Origin: Orthonyx spaldingii
Taxonomy: Eukaryota; Chordata; Aves; Passeriformes; Orthonychidae
Length of the DNA: 64,000 nt
Reading direction: 5' to 3'
NCBI GenBank assembly: GCA_013397795.1
Contig: VZTJ01001636.1
Coordinates: 124,181 to 188,180 of the forward strand
How positions within the stretch are numbered: position 1 is the first letter of the stretch; each line of letters begins with the position of its first letter. Positions 1 through 11,525 of this stretch are shown piece after piece. The notes under the pieces are model-generated. The model worked only from the letters and a program-made list of their open reading frames with translations. It was not told the DNA's origin and ran no database searches. The translations under genes were made by a program, and so were the position numbers.

Positions 1-3000
1 CATCAAGCTACAGTCATGGCCTGTCTCCAAGGACATGTCAGCAACATTATATTTTTCCAATGAGAGAGGGAACACATAAGTTAATCTGATTGAGGAGCTA
101 AAAAGCTCAAAGTCAACCTGTAGCTTGGTCAGCATAGCTCCTAGCAAGGGTTTCTTTAAGCACGAGATTACGCAAAAGAAACCATGATGGTTGGCAGGCC
201 TCTTCACGCTGGGCATAAGTCATGAGTACAGGGCATGCCAGCTGTGCTGGGCCCAGTCACCATGTCACAGGAAGGTGGTGGTGCAGTCCCAGGTACATAT
301 CAGCCTAGTCCTGAACAAGAGCTTCACGGGACTGGGAAGTCTTTCCAACAGGGATGTTTTGCTAGTATGGACTGCACAGGTAAGAGGCAGAGGGTGGGGA
401 ATGCTGAGGATTTGTGGTTTCTGAACTCCAGAGAACCTAGGGGGACTTTAGGAAAGCAGCCTAAAGTGTGACTGAGGACACAGAAGGCGTCCTGTGCACA
501 CCTTGATGGTGGTACAGTTCTGGACGGCACAGTGGGACGGAGCGTATGACATTCAGGTATGAAGATACCGAACAAAACATCCTTTTTTTTACACCTCAGG
601 ATATTTGCCTTTCTGTCTAATGTCATTTTTACAAGGTTAGTGTGTTGTTTTCACTCACTCCTCCTCTACTGTGAAGGCCAGCTTATTTAATTAATATCAA
701 GTGCTGGGGCTAGGATTAGCTGTAGAGTCACTTCTCTTCAGCATGCTAACCACTCCCTTTGTAGGCCATGTAATGATTTAAATGGTCCATGTTAGTTGTA
801 CTTTCTTCTCCAAAAGTCATCTGATGGAACCAAAGTCGGCAGCCTGTCCCAAAATTTCCTGAAATTTTTAATAGAGACATTTGATTTATTGCAGGTATAG
901 AATATACCAGAGGGATGTTAATAAATGCTAGAGCATAACACCATTGTAGGTCTTAAAAGTAATAGATATACTGAATAATTTATCAGTATTTATCGGTTCC
1001 TATTACATAACAAAAAAGCAATTATTTTTCATTGTCTTCGTCTGATGAATTTTGTTACTGTCTTTCATTTTGTCTGAATAAATTGAGTTGAAGACTATAA
1101 ATCTATTCCTGAAAACATTTGTCTTGCAAATACCTGATAAGAGTGTTAATAAAGTAATATGTGGTATATTTTGATATGTGATGGTTTTGTTTTCCCATTT
1201 TAAGTGAAAAAAAATTTGTTTTCTTGGGTTTTTTTGGTCAAGGATAAATTTGTTGAAACACAAACTGTTTGAGTAGAACTGACTTTGTGCCTGTGATCAC
1301 TTGGTGCACAGATAATCCTAAGTATAGATGATTGAATAGATCCACCCAGCCACTAGATTTCCTTGTTGGTAAGATGAATGACTAGAAAGCATCATTTACT
1401 CCATATTGATTGTGATCTTAAAATTACAGAACATGCTTAACATTCTGGTCTCTATTATGTTCCAAAGAAATATATGATTTCAAAGCTGTAGTTGTCTTCC
1501 AGTCCTGCAGATAAGTTTTGCTAAAATATTTTTCTTTTAATTATTAAAACATAAGGACAATTCATAGGAGTAGTATAATTCTTCTCCATTGCTGGACAAC
1601 ACCACCCACATATTGAGAAATTGCTCAAAAGTATTTTTAAAGGGATATGTGATCTGAAGTCATCTCTCCATGCTGGCTGTCAGCTGTATTGGGCATTCAG
1701 CCACGGAGAAGTCAAAATACCTATGCCTTCACTCTGTAATAAGAACAAAATTGCTGCTAAAGTAAAGATACGAAGAAGATAAGTATCAGACAGAGTAGCC
1801 CTCTGAAGTAGTAACCAGAGACCCAGATGCCTGAATGGGCAGAATCGTGAAGTGTCTGACAATCCCTCTCCTTTTCATTGAGATTAAAATTTCTGTAGTA
1901 CTTTTACACAAAAAATACAGGTTTATGTCCAACCGTTTTAGAATTTTTTTAATTCATTTTTATTCTTTCTCTTTTCTACTTAATTACTGCTCAGAGTCCT
2001 ATATGTGCTTTTTATACTGTTTTATTTAGATATACATTAGTTTTCCAAGTTTCTCATTTTGGGTGATTATGTACTTATGTGTCACTGAAGCTACTAAGGT
2101 GCTGCAGGTTAAGTCTGTGGATCAGTGTTTGCCTCAGCAATACTAGAATCCGCCAACCCCTTTGAACTGGAGCTCTGAGTCAGTATAATACATGATAGAT
2201 ATCAATGCAAGATATTAAAATATTAAAATACATGCTTAAATTAAAAAGTTTTATGCTAGGAAGTAATTTAGTCTTTTCACCATTTCAAATAGAAAAACTG
2301 GGAAGCCAGCTGTAATCAGCTACTCTTAAATGTAAAGCTACACTTTTCAATGTAATCTATAGATTTATTCTAGATTTTCAATATGTATCATATGCAGTAG
2401 GGTAAAATGAAATTTAATCTGGAGAGGCATGGGAAGTTCCTAACAAAACATTTTTTCCAAATAAACTCGCTGGAGAAAATAAGAAATCAAAAAAACTTAG
2501 TGCACATATATAACTCTCCATTGTTAGAAAAGAATACCCAAATAAATGTGTATTGCACCTATATATACACACAAAAATTGCTGTTAAAAAAATAAGTTTC
2601 TACATCAGTTTTGACTTCCAGGCTTTCAGTGACAAGTTTTTGCAGTCCAGGTCTCCCCATCCTTCCCAACATGAAGGACATGCAAATGGTCCATCAGTCA
2701 ATACATTGAGATCTTAGGGTAGCATTGTTTTCTGGTTTTAGTTATGTTGCTTCTTCTGTAGCACAACCACGCAGAGATGGGGAACAATTATAGATTTGAA
2801 GAATCTGACTGCTCAGCTCTGTGATCTGAGTATAATCCCATTTTAATTTTCCAGAGAGGCTTGTGAAGTTTGACCAAATTTCACAACCTGCTTTTCAGAT
2901 TGATATATATGGATTGTTCTGCCTCAGGTTTCATCACCACCACAGAGGCGTGCACGGTTTTTATGTACGGTTTCTGAGAATGTGTTACAGTACTCATATT

Positions 3001-3246
3001 TTTCCTATTATGTCTTTTTATAAAATAAAGTATTTCAGCTTTTTCCCTTGGGGGGAAAAAAGAAACTCAAAACCCCCAAAATCCCAAACCTGGAGTCCCG
3101 TGATGCACTAAGTCCCTCAAAGTTGAGAGAGACTGAAAACAAGGAATTATCTAATAGTATTAGTAACAGATGACAGTACCAGGATTGCTCTAGTGTGTTT
3201 AGCTTTCCATTATTTCTTATTTTCTGTGACATTTCTTTACCCCTAG
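1..3246 (+). other. SNCAIP: SNCAIP intron, 3' part (upstream of first visible exon)
   Basis: AT-rich sequence with no exon that I recognise. By position it is the 3' part of the intron before the first synphilin-1 exon of the window, and it ends in a pyrimidine-rich tract followed by AG at 3245-3246. The open frames seen here are short, lack family resemblance and are best read as chance. Nothing else is supported. Confidence 0.7.
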
Positions 3247-3372
3247 GAGAAAATCCTTCTATGGCTTCTTCAGTTTATGCAAGAACAAGGGATTTCACTG
3301 GATGAAGTTGACCAGGATGGAAATACTGCTGTTCACATAGCTGCTCAACATGGCTATCTAGGATGCATACAG
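3247..3372 (+). CDS. SNCAIP: SNCAIP (synphilin-1) coding exon, ankyrin repeat (human exon 7 by count)
   Basis: This 126-nt, phase 0/0 exon lies between the acceptor ...TTTACCCCTAG and the donor GTAGAG. It encodes 42 residues beginning EKILLWLLQFMQEQGISLDE and containing the ankyrin signature DGNTAVHIAAQHGYLGCIQ. This agrees almost residue for residue with the vertebrate synphilin-1 ankyrin region as I remember it. Synphilin-1 is a cytoplasmic, presynaptic protein that binds alpha-synuclein and several E3 ubiquitin ligases, and its ankyrin repeats are protein-interaction surfaces. The repeat is cut by the following intron: its next helix starts in the exon at 8703. The exon count is inferred from the published 10-exon human gene, in which the large exon is the tenth. 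The donor is non-optimal (GTAGAG rather than GTAAGT), which could matter for exon inclusion. Confidence 0.95.
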
Positions 3373-4089
3373 GTAGAGTGATGGCTATAGCAGAAACCTC
3401 TAAACTTCAAGGTTGAATGACAAAAAAATTATTATGGAAAATCTAAGTGGGAATAATTATTGATACGTTAAAATATATCAGAAGGAAGAACTTTAAACCA
3501 GTAGGACTCAGACTGAAATACTGAAAAGCTCTGAGTGTTTGATTGTATTCTCAATTATGCTATTGAAAGCCTAAACTAACTTGTATTGCAAGATGAAAGC
3601 ATGATTATATTGTTTATACATAAGCAGCTAGTGTCTATGTTTTTGTGTTACAAAAGGGCAGCCAGTGCAGATATGCATACTTTTCTTATTACTTTGATAT
3701 TTTCCTTCTGTGTCTTTTTCCATTGAGTAGTGGTAGCTCTCCAGCTTAGGGGAAGTATAGAAGATAGGTTTGTTGAAGGATTTATACCTTGAGTAAACCA
3801 TCCTTTTCAGAGTTATCATCCTGGAATTAGTCTGTGCTATACAAAGAGGAGTGATGCTGATTTCTAATTAATTTTCAGTGAATAATCTTGGCCACCAAAA
3901 ACAATATAGTTCTGTTGTATAGAGCTGTGAAAAATTGTAATTTGTCCAGCTCAGAAGGCTTACACATCTACAGTACTTATGGGAGCCAGATCTGAATAAA
4001 ACAGTTTGGATACCTCTGTCCAGTACTTGTGTTCAAAGCAGACATACCAAAAAAGTCACGGGATTGAACCGGATGGCTGGTCAGAGTCA

Positions 4090-5490
4090 TGAAACAATTA
4101 AGGTTGGAAAAGACCTTGAAGATCATCAAATCAGACCAAACTAGCACCACCACCATGTTCACAAGACATTAAACCACGTCTTCAACTGCCACATGCACAC
4201 CGGTTTTGAACACTTCCAGAGACAATGACCCTACCAGTTCAATGGTCAGTCAGTCTGTTCCAATGCTTAACAACTCTGTGATTTTTTTTTTGCCAATATC
4301 TGATCTAAACATCCCCTGGCATAACTTGAGGCCACTTCCTCTTATGCTGTTAACTTGTTGCCTGGGAGAAGAGGCTGATCCCCTCCTAGCTACCTCTTAT
4401 CAGGCAGTTGTAGAGGGCAACATCCCCCATCAGTGTCCTTTTCTCCAGGCTAAACAACCCCAGCTCCCTCAGCCTCACAAGGCTTGTGTTCCAGACCCAT
4501 CCTCAGCTCTGTTTCACTTCTGTGGGTTTGCTCCAGTATCTCATTGTCTTTCTTGTTCTGAGGGGCCTAGAACTTGTCACAAGGCTTAAGGTGTGGCCTC
4601 ACCGGTACCCATTGGCCACACTATTGCTGATACAGGCCAGAATGCCATTGGGTTTCTTGGGCACCTGGGCACAGTTGGCTCATGTTGAGCCACTGTCAAC
4701 CAGCACCCCCAGATCCTTTTCTGCCAGGCAGCTTTCCAGCCACTCTGCTCCAAGCCTGTTGTGCGGCTTGGGATGGTCCTAGTGGGGTTGAATCTCATCT
4801 AGTCGGCCTCAGCCCTTAGATCCCGTCTGTGCAGAACCCTCTGCAGAGCTTTCCTGCCCTCCAGCAGATCAACACTCCCACCCAACTTGGTGTAATCTGT
4901 GGACTTACTGACGGTGCATTTGATCCCCTTGTCCATGTTGTTGATTACATTAAACAGGACTGGCCCCAACACTGAGCCCTGAGGAACACTACCAGTGACC
5001 AGGCACAATCTGGATGTAAATTCACTCACCACCACTTTGCACTCTGCATCCAGCCAGTTTGTCACTCAGTGAACAATACATCCACACCATGGGCAGCCAG
5101 TTCCTCCAGGAGAATACTGTGCGAAACCAAGTAAAAGGCTTTACTATAATCTAGGTAAACACATCCACAGCCCTTTGCTTATCCACTAGGTAGGTCACGT
5201 TGTCATAGAATGAGATCAGGTAGGTCAAGCAGAACCTGCCTTTCATAAACCCATGCTGTGGGTGAGATACGCTGGTTGTCCTATACTTCTTGCATGAGAA
5301 TAGTCAAGATGATCTGGTCTATGAACTTGCCAGGCACTGAGATGAGGCTGACAGGCCTGTTCTTCCCTGGATCCTTCTTCAAACCCTTGTTATAGATGGG
5401 TGCCAAATTTGGCAGCTTTCAGTCAGTGGAACCTCCCTGGCTGATCAGCGCTTCTGGTAAATTGTTGAAGGTGAAGCACCTTAACTTTTT
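4090..5490 (-). mobile_element. CR1 LINE, 5'-truncated and decayed, with reverse transcriptase remnant
   Basis: Read on the minus strand, the element runs from about 5490 to its 3' end near 4090. The 3' end appears on the + strand as AGGTTGGAAAAGACCTTGAA, the reverse complement of the avian CR1 3' tail. A minus-strand frame at 4799-5065 keeps the reverse-transcriptase block VPQGSVLGPVLFN, followed by a stretch aligned to the catalytic FADD box that now reads STDY before TKLGG. Further upstream, pieces of the finger/palm region (for example DYSKAF and VSHSILLEELAAHGVDV) are split between frames by stops and frameshifts. The element is truncated at its 5' end, so ORF1 and the endonuclease are missing, and it cannot be active. 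It sits antisense inside a SNCAIP intron. Confidence 0.92.
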
Positions 5491-5984
5491 GTTAGTTGTA
5501 GGTATATCCGCTGTCCATTGAATTTGCTAGAGCCATTAGTCACAGGGGTACATTTCAGTGTTTGTGTTGTCGGCACTTTGAGCAAAAGCTGTTTGGAGAA
5601 GAAATAATAATAAAATAATTCCAGGAAATTGCAGAGAGGTATTTGATAAACAAACTAGTCACTGGAGAAGAACAGATAAAAGAATAAATAACCACTTGGC
5701 AGAAAGGCAAGAAATAAAAATTAAAGTGATTAAGTCAAGTAAGGGAGGAAAACACGTCTAAGAAGGAGCAGTAATTCTCCAGGGACTCAGATATGTATCA
5801 GTAAACATGTTATTCCTGTTACCACACATGAACTGATCCATGTCACTTTTCAGGCCACTGCAAATACAGAACATTTGTATTAGTCCAACCCTAAAAGAAA
5901 TAAGCTAGTGAATTTTCATTAGCTAACCTCTTCAGAGAGCTAAATATACTTGTGCACACTGTTATGTTGAATCTACAGCTGCAG

Positions 5985-6049
5985 AGCTGCTGCTGCTGCT
6001 CCTGATTATTATTATTGTTATTATCATTATTATTACTACTACTACTATT
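5985..6049. repeat. Compound trinucleotide repeat (GCT)n-(ATT)n-(ACT)n
   Basis: About five GCT units (5985-6000) run into ATT/ATC units and then four ACT units ending near 6049. The tract is intronic, so it is unlikely to be translated. It is a candidate polymorphic microsatellite. Confidence 0.85.
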
Positions 6050-8702
6050 GCAATCGGTTTATATATTTGGACACCAAGAAGACGTAACTCCATGAACACC
6101 AGTTTGAGAGTATCGCATAATAAGAAAAACAGTTTGAGTTGAATTAATAGACTTGAAAAGAAGACATTCAAATAGGTTTGGTGAACATGACCATCTCTGC
6201 ATTTTCTTGTTGAGGGGTCATGTCTTTTTTCTTAAAGATGTGAGGAATGGACCCTGTAGAAACTCATACGAGAATAAAATAAACAAACCATCACATGCAC
6301 ACTGAATCTAGTGGGTTTATTATTGTATTGTAGCCAATTGCTATGATCAGTTGGAAAAAAATAGAAGAAATGTTTATGATTTACTAGTGGGGAGCACTGT
6401 TGTGGTAGAGGGTGTGCTTGGGGTTGCTGTGATGTGTGTATTTAGGGTTGCTATCTAAATAGTGCCTCATCAAGATGTGCAATGCATTTGAAGGAAAAAT
6501 GAGTGTAGATGATTTTGAACAGAGTGGTGACATCTGCAGGCTGTTTTCATGGATAAAACTAAACAAAAAAAAGAGACGGGCTCTGCTTTACCTGTGAAGA
6601 ATGAACCTTAATAAATGGCTTAAAATTCTGAAGATTATTATGTTATAGGTAAATATGCAATTCAACAAGTGCTTTTTGTTTAAGTGAGGCCTTGAGAAAT
6701 AAGCCATGAAAATATCTAGTGATGATAAAAATACACAATGTTAGTAATACCACTTCACTATCACCTCACAGTCTTAAGTGTAGTTGATATTTTTTTGTGT
6801 TGTGGAACAAAATAAGCCCTGTGCCCCATAAGCTTGTAGTCTAATTTAAAATAATGTACAGTGAATAATCTGGTAAGAAGAAAGAAGTGGTAAAGAAAAC
6901 AGGGAAATTATAAGCAGCAGCATAAAAAATGAAGAATCAGAGGCTGTCAGTGATTCCCTGGCCCTTTTATTCACTGTGTTTTTGAGCAGATGATGCTCCT
7001 ATCATGTTTCAAAGTATATTATTACTTTCTGCAAGGTCATAACCCTCCTTTGTTTTCTTTCTTGACAAATTAAGCTCAGTCTATTGATATGAGATGCAGT
7101 GCAATAGTTCGTAACTTTCCTTTCTCTGTGGTTTTAACAGATCAGACAGACCACCCATACCACTCCTCTGTCAGCAGATGTAGAGGTCTCTATGTCTGCT
7201 GTTTGTGGTCAACAAAGTCACTTCAATCCTCAGTGGTTTACCAGGTCTGCTTGGATAAGTCAACCAAGAGCTCAGCCATGCTTTTCCTCTTCTGCATGTG
7301 TATGCATGAAGTTAATGACACTTTAGTTTCTGGGTGTATAGGATCGATCACAAGTTTTTCAAGGGGCTGGTATCAATGTGTGTCAATTGCTGAGAATATT
7401 TAGGTCCTATTTTACCTGCTCCAGTAATGCAAATAGCTCCTGACACTGATTATCGCGAATAGATCATAAAGAGGGAAGATTTGGTCTCAAATCTTGCTTG
7501 TTACTGGATGTCTTGAGGTCAGCCTGACAGAACTTCTTTTGCACATAGAACACTCTTTTATTCTAGTCTCAGAGTAACTCAAATGTCATGCTTGAAACTT
7601 GGATGATTCTCCAGCAGCAATTTAGGGTTCTGTGCTGGTACTGTGGAGTAGCACAGGGGCATACATCAGAGTATAAGACATCATTTTTCTTAAAGACTAA
7701 AAGCTGATGCATATTTCAGTATGTCTTCAAAAGAAAATAGTGACTAACCAAGCAAGTGCAAAGCAATGAGACTTCTCTCAGCATTAAAAAACCACAGTGA
7801 CCTAACCCCCCAAAATTTCCAACCAGATTGATAAAGTCATTGTACAGTTCTTTATCTGCAGTAAGAAATTTATGCCTGTCTGACCTAAAGTATCTGCCCT
7901 ATTTTTCATATCTAAACATTACTTAGCTGAGGAATCAGGACACTGAGACTGCCCTACTGAGTGTTTGAAACATAGGGATTCTACTGTGGTAGAAAATGGA
8001 GAGCTAAACCACAAAAGGAGTCAGCAAACACTGTAGCAAAGACATTCCTAAAATGAGATTCTAAGGGTGTGTTGCAATACCTTGCAGTGTGGAGATCCCA
8101 ATAACAGACCTGGTAAGGCATTACAGCTCATCACCACCCACTGTAAACTGGCTAGCAATGTGTTCACACTGCTCTGGACCCTGGTGCTAGCTAGAATAGA
8201 TCTGCTGTGTCTTCTTTTCTAGGTCTACCATGTGTAAAGTTATCACAAGGTTCTATAATTCATATATAGGTACATCTCCAAAAGTTTATTACTGTAGTGC
8301 AGGAGAGAATCAATAGGTGGCCAAATGAAAGTCCTCTGTTTTCATTTGGTAGTCCCACTCACTGTACAAATGCTTCAAGTGATGCTATACTGTACAAATG
8401 AATGAACAGAAAACAAATTAATTGAGTAGAACTTCAAGGGGAGAAGGAATAATATATAAAATATAGTCCTTTTATAGCTCTTCTGAACTATGTTATTATT
8501 GCACCTGAGTGGTAGATTTTATTGGTATGTCACTTGAATTCAAGCTGCATACAGATTTGTTAGTGACTGAATTTAAAAAATGACTGGCTTAGACTAACAT
8601 TTTTCAAGCATTTTATTCAGGAGAGCTTTTTGTCCAACCATTCTTGTGCTGATCAGAAGCAGAGACTTACAGATGTCACTGTTCCTTTTTATGTTTTTAC
8701 AG

Positions 8703-8872
8703 ACATTGGTTGAATATGGAGCAAATGTCACCATGCAAAACCACGTGGGAGAGAAACCCTCACAAAGTGCTGAGCGACATGGGCACACCATGTGTTCCCG
8801 CTACTTAGTAGTTGTGGAGACATGTATGTCACTGGCCTCTCAGGTTGTCAAGCTGACTAAGCAGCTGAAGGA
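8703..8872 (+). CDS. SNCAIP: SNCAIP coding exon: end of ankyrin region and start of coiled coil
   Basis: A 170-nt exon that starts in phase 0 after TTTTTACAG and ends in phase 2 before a strong donor, GTAAGT. It encodes TLVEYGANVTMQNHVGEKPS, which completes the ankyrin repeat, then a linker (QSAERHGHTMCSRYL) and the beginning of the coiled coil (VVVETCMSLASQVVKLTKQL). In human synphilin-1 this coiled coil lies around residues 510-557 and contributes to alpha-synuclein binding and self-association. The two-base overhang GA joins the G at 15919 to make a Glu codon, which confirms that the exons belong together. The sequence is close to the mammalian protein throughout, as expected for a selected exon. 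Confidence 0.95.
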
Positions 8873-9689
8873 GTAAGTGTTTTATTGTTAGCAAGAGGGA
8901 TTGATCTTAAAACAATACCCTACTTCATCTTCAATTTATTAGCAGTGTCTGTCTTCTTCCTCTTCTTATATATGACGTTTTCAAGTCGTATTTTTAGCTT
9001 CTTTCTCCCCTTTTTCCTGCTCTCAAGTATTTGCTCCCTCACCTTTAGCAGCTCAGATTTTCAGCTGTACTTACTGTGGCAGTTTGCTGTGAGCATACCT
9101 GCAGGGTATGTATGGAAAGGGTATGTATGAAGCAATCCAGTCCCTTTCCCTTTGTGTACCTTGCAATCCCATCATTACAGGTCATTGTTTCTGTTCATAT
9201 AGCATGCTTCTATAGACAGTGAGTGGTTCTTCCCAGTTACAGTGCTGGGTGTTGATGTTGGGAGGAGTTGTGGAAATCACAGTTGGAAGGATTTTTTAGG
9301 ACTTGGAAAGTCACCAAAACCTACAATGGCTACTCAGGACATCTATTCTGTTCTGTGTTTCTTCTTATGAACTGGTTTTAATATTTTAGTATGGTTTTTA
9401 TTAAGCATTCTGTAAAGAGCCTATTATTTGGAAACACAAATTATTCTAATTGCTTGCTTTAATTGTAGATGCAGTTACTGTGGCTTAACATGTCAATATT
9501 CTCATAAGACTCATAGAAACCATCAGCACTGACCTAACATTGTTCCAGAGTAGATATGTGATCAAGATGTCAGCTATCACAATCCATTAAAATGACTTCT
9601 GATAGCCCCATGTTTTGAAGAGGCCATATCATTTTATGCAAGCAACATGTAGCTAATTGTATTGGGTATAAATTACAATATGCTACTAG

Positions 9690-10480
9690 CAGGGGAGCTG
9701 GAGAGTGGCCTCAGTGAGAATAAGCAAGGGGCTTCCCTTTGCTGGACAGAACTCTCCCCAATAAACCCAGTTCAGGACACAGCTAAGCCCCCACCTGTCA
9801 TTCTTGTAGCACCTCTGTGAAAACATACCTAAAAAAGAGCAGAAAATGCCAGAGAGGAGAAGAAAACAGAAGAGTGCCAATCAGAGGGAACAGCAAGGTC
9901 AGAGGAGCTGGAGGTGCACCAAGGGGGAGAGGGCACACCCCCAAAGGGACTGTGGTCCATGGAGTACCCATGGTAGAACAGGTACATCCCTTGAAAGGGC
10001 TGCAGCCCGTGGACAAGCCCAGAGCCAGTGGTTTCCTGGTTGGAATGCACTCTGTCAAAGACCCACATTAGAGAACAGGAAAGAGTGGGGAAAAAGGAGC
10101 AACAGAGAGAAACTGCTACACATGAACCCTGATCTGTGCTGCATGTTGGCTTGCTGAAAAGACTGGGTGTAACCTGCAGCAATGACAAGAGGGGAAGAGA
10201 GTTGTCTGGAGTGAAGCCTGAGAATGGTGGAGAAGAGGAGCTAGGAGTGCAGATGAATCTGGGAGAGAAGTCGAGCTTGGAAAAAGGGAGGATAGATGTT
10301 TTAAATGTCTGTCCTTTTCTGTTTCCCAATACCTGAACCAATAATGAAATATTTATGCTAATTAACCATGAATTAAGTTAAATTCCCCATGCTGAATCTC
10401 TTTTTCCTATGATAGTAATTGGGAAGTGATCTCCTTGTCTTTACCTTGACATTTTCTCTTTGCAATATCTTCATTATTTT
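9690..10480 (+). mobile_element. Probable avian ERV LTR remnant (solo, degenerate)
   Basis: This block resembles a common avian ERVL/ERVK-type LTR as I remember it. It contains the segment with CTTCCCTTTGCTGGACAGAA and CAGTTCAGGACACAGCTAAG, then a purine-rich middle with repeated CAGCCCGTGG/CCATGGAG words. It ends with TAATTGGGAAGTGATCTCC followed by TTGTCTTTACCTTGACA. No gag, pol or env coding sequence adjoins it, so it is best read as a solo LTR. Open frames on both strands here (for example 9829-10341 minus) follow from its base composition and are not genes. Family assignment is from memory and could be wrong. Confidence 0.55.
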
Positions 10481-11048
10481 ACACTTATGCTGTCAAAATA
10501 CAAACACTGAACTGAGCATCATTATAAGATTTACAGTTTTCATAATTTTACAGCCTGACAATGTTCCCTGGATTTGTCTATATACCTGGTTGTACTTAGT
10601 CCATTTACTGACAAATGCAATCAATTGACATAAAGGAAAAAAAAAATAAACATAGGACATTTCCCTAGAAGACAACATTAGCATCTGACTCATATTAATA
10701 TGTAATGAAATATATTTCCCCCCTTAATTCAGCAGAAAGAAAAAAGGAAAACCACACACACACCAGGAAGTAGAAGTGGCAGCCACAGAATATCAATGTT
10801 TCAGTTCTTTTCAGTTCTCACCCAGTACTTGATATAAGTTTTGCCTCTCATACAGAAAGAAAGGAGTTGTTATATGAGTCAACTGGCTGCTTACTCCCAC
10901 AGAAATAGCCTTGTTGTGACTTTCATGACAAAAACATCAACATTTTTCCGAGTATCCCACTGTTGTCTTACAGAGTACATCCATAGGAAGTCATTTAAAT
11001 GTTTCTAATCTGGCTCCTGATGAGCTTCTTTGCTCGTTTCAGCTGGAA

Positions 11049-11525
11049 TTAAATCTGCTTCCCTTCAGCAGCCTGTTTGTCAGGCTTCAGATTAGTTTCA
11101 GTAAGTGCAGCAGCAGCCTTTTCTCCCTCTTCTACAAAGAGATGTAAGTCTCGTGTGCAACTCTGTTGCGGTTTACTGAGGCAGTAAAATAATCTGTTTT
11201 CTGTTTGAAGGAGCAGCTTCTGCATGGCTATTTGGGCTTCAGGCCTCAGGCAGTGGTTTTGATAGATGCAGTGATAGATGCAATGGACCATGTTCAGAAG
11301 CTCATGCTCAGGAGCCAGAAGGGATGATGGAAGAAGACTCTTGCCGTGTTTTGCAGTCCTCATCCTTCTTAAAAATCCAGGGATGGTACAAGGTGCATCT
11401 GTGGAGCAGCTTGTCAAGGAGACCTTTATCACAGCAGGAGAATCCACTGGTTGCAACACCTCTGAAAATCCTGAAAGCAGTTCTGGAGATCCTGAAGACA
11501 TCAGATGGCAACAGATGGAAGTCAA
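11049..11525 (-). other. Unrecognised open frame, antisense in SNCAIP intron
   Basis: A 158-codon minus-strand frame starting MTSICCHLMSS and ending KQAAEGKQI. It has no signal peptide, membrane segment or motif I recognise. The segment NMVHCIYHCIYQNHCLRPEA and the following Gln/Glu-rich stretch look mildly protein-like. The overlapping + strand also has open frames (11278-11538 and 11324-11656), which suggests reduced stop frequency in this patch rather than coding. It could be a chance ORF, a fragment of an old retrogene or an exon of an antisense transcript. I do not call it a gene. Confidence 0.15.

Larger units (their letters stand above)
3373..8702 (+). other. SNCAIP: SNCAIP intron
   Basis: Intron between the two ankyrin-encoding exons. 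It carries a decayed CR1 LINE in antisense orientation (about 4090-5490), a simple-repeat patch of GCT and ATT units near 5985-6049 and otherwise featureless AT-rich sequence. No further exon is supported. Confidence 0.85.

Noticed and set aside
4206..4798. Overlapping frames on both strands at 4.2-4.8 kb
   Set aside because: They lie within the CR1 3' UTR and result from its composition.
9829..10341. 170-codon minus-strand frame
   Set aside because: It is antisense to a probable ERV LTR remnant, with Ser/Pro/Phe-rich composition from the purine-rich + strand.
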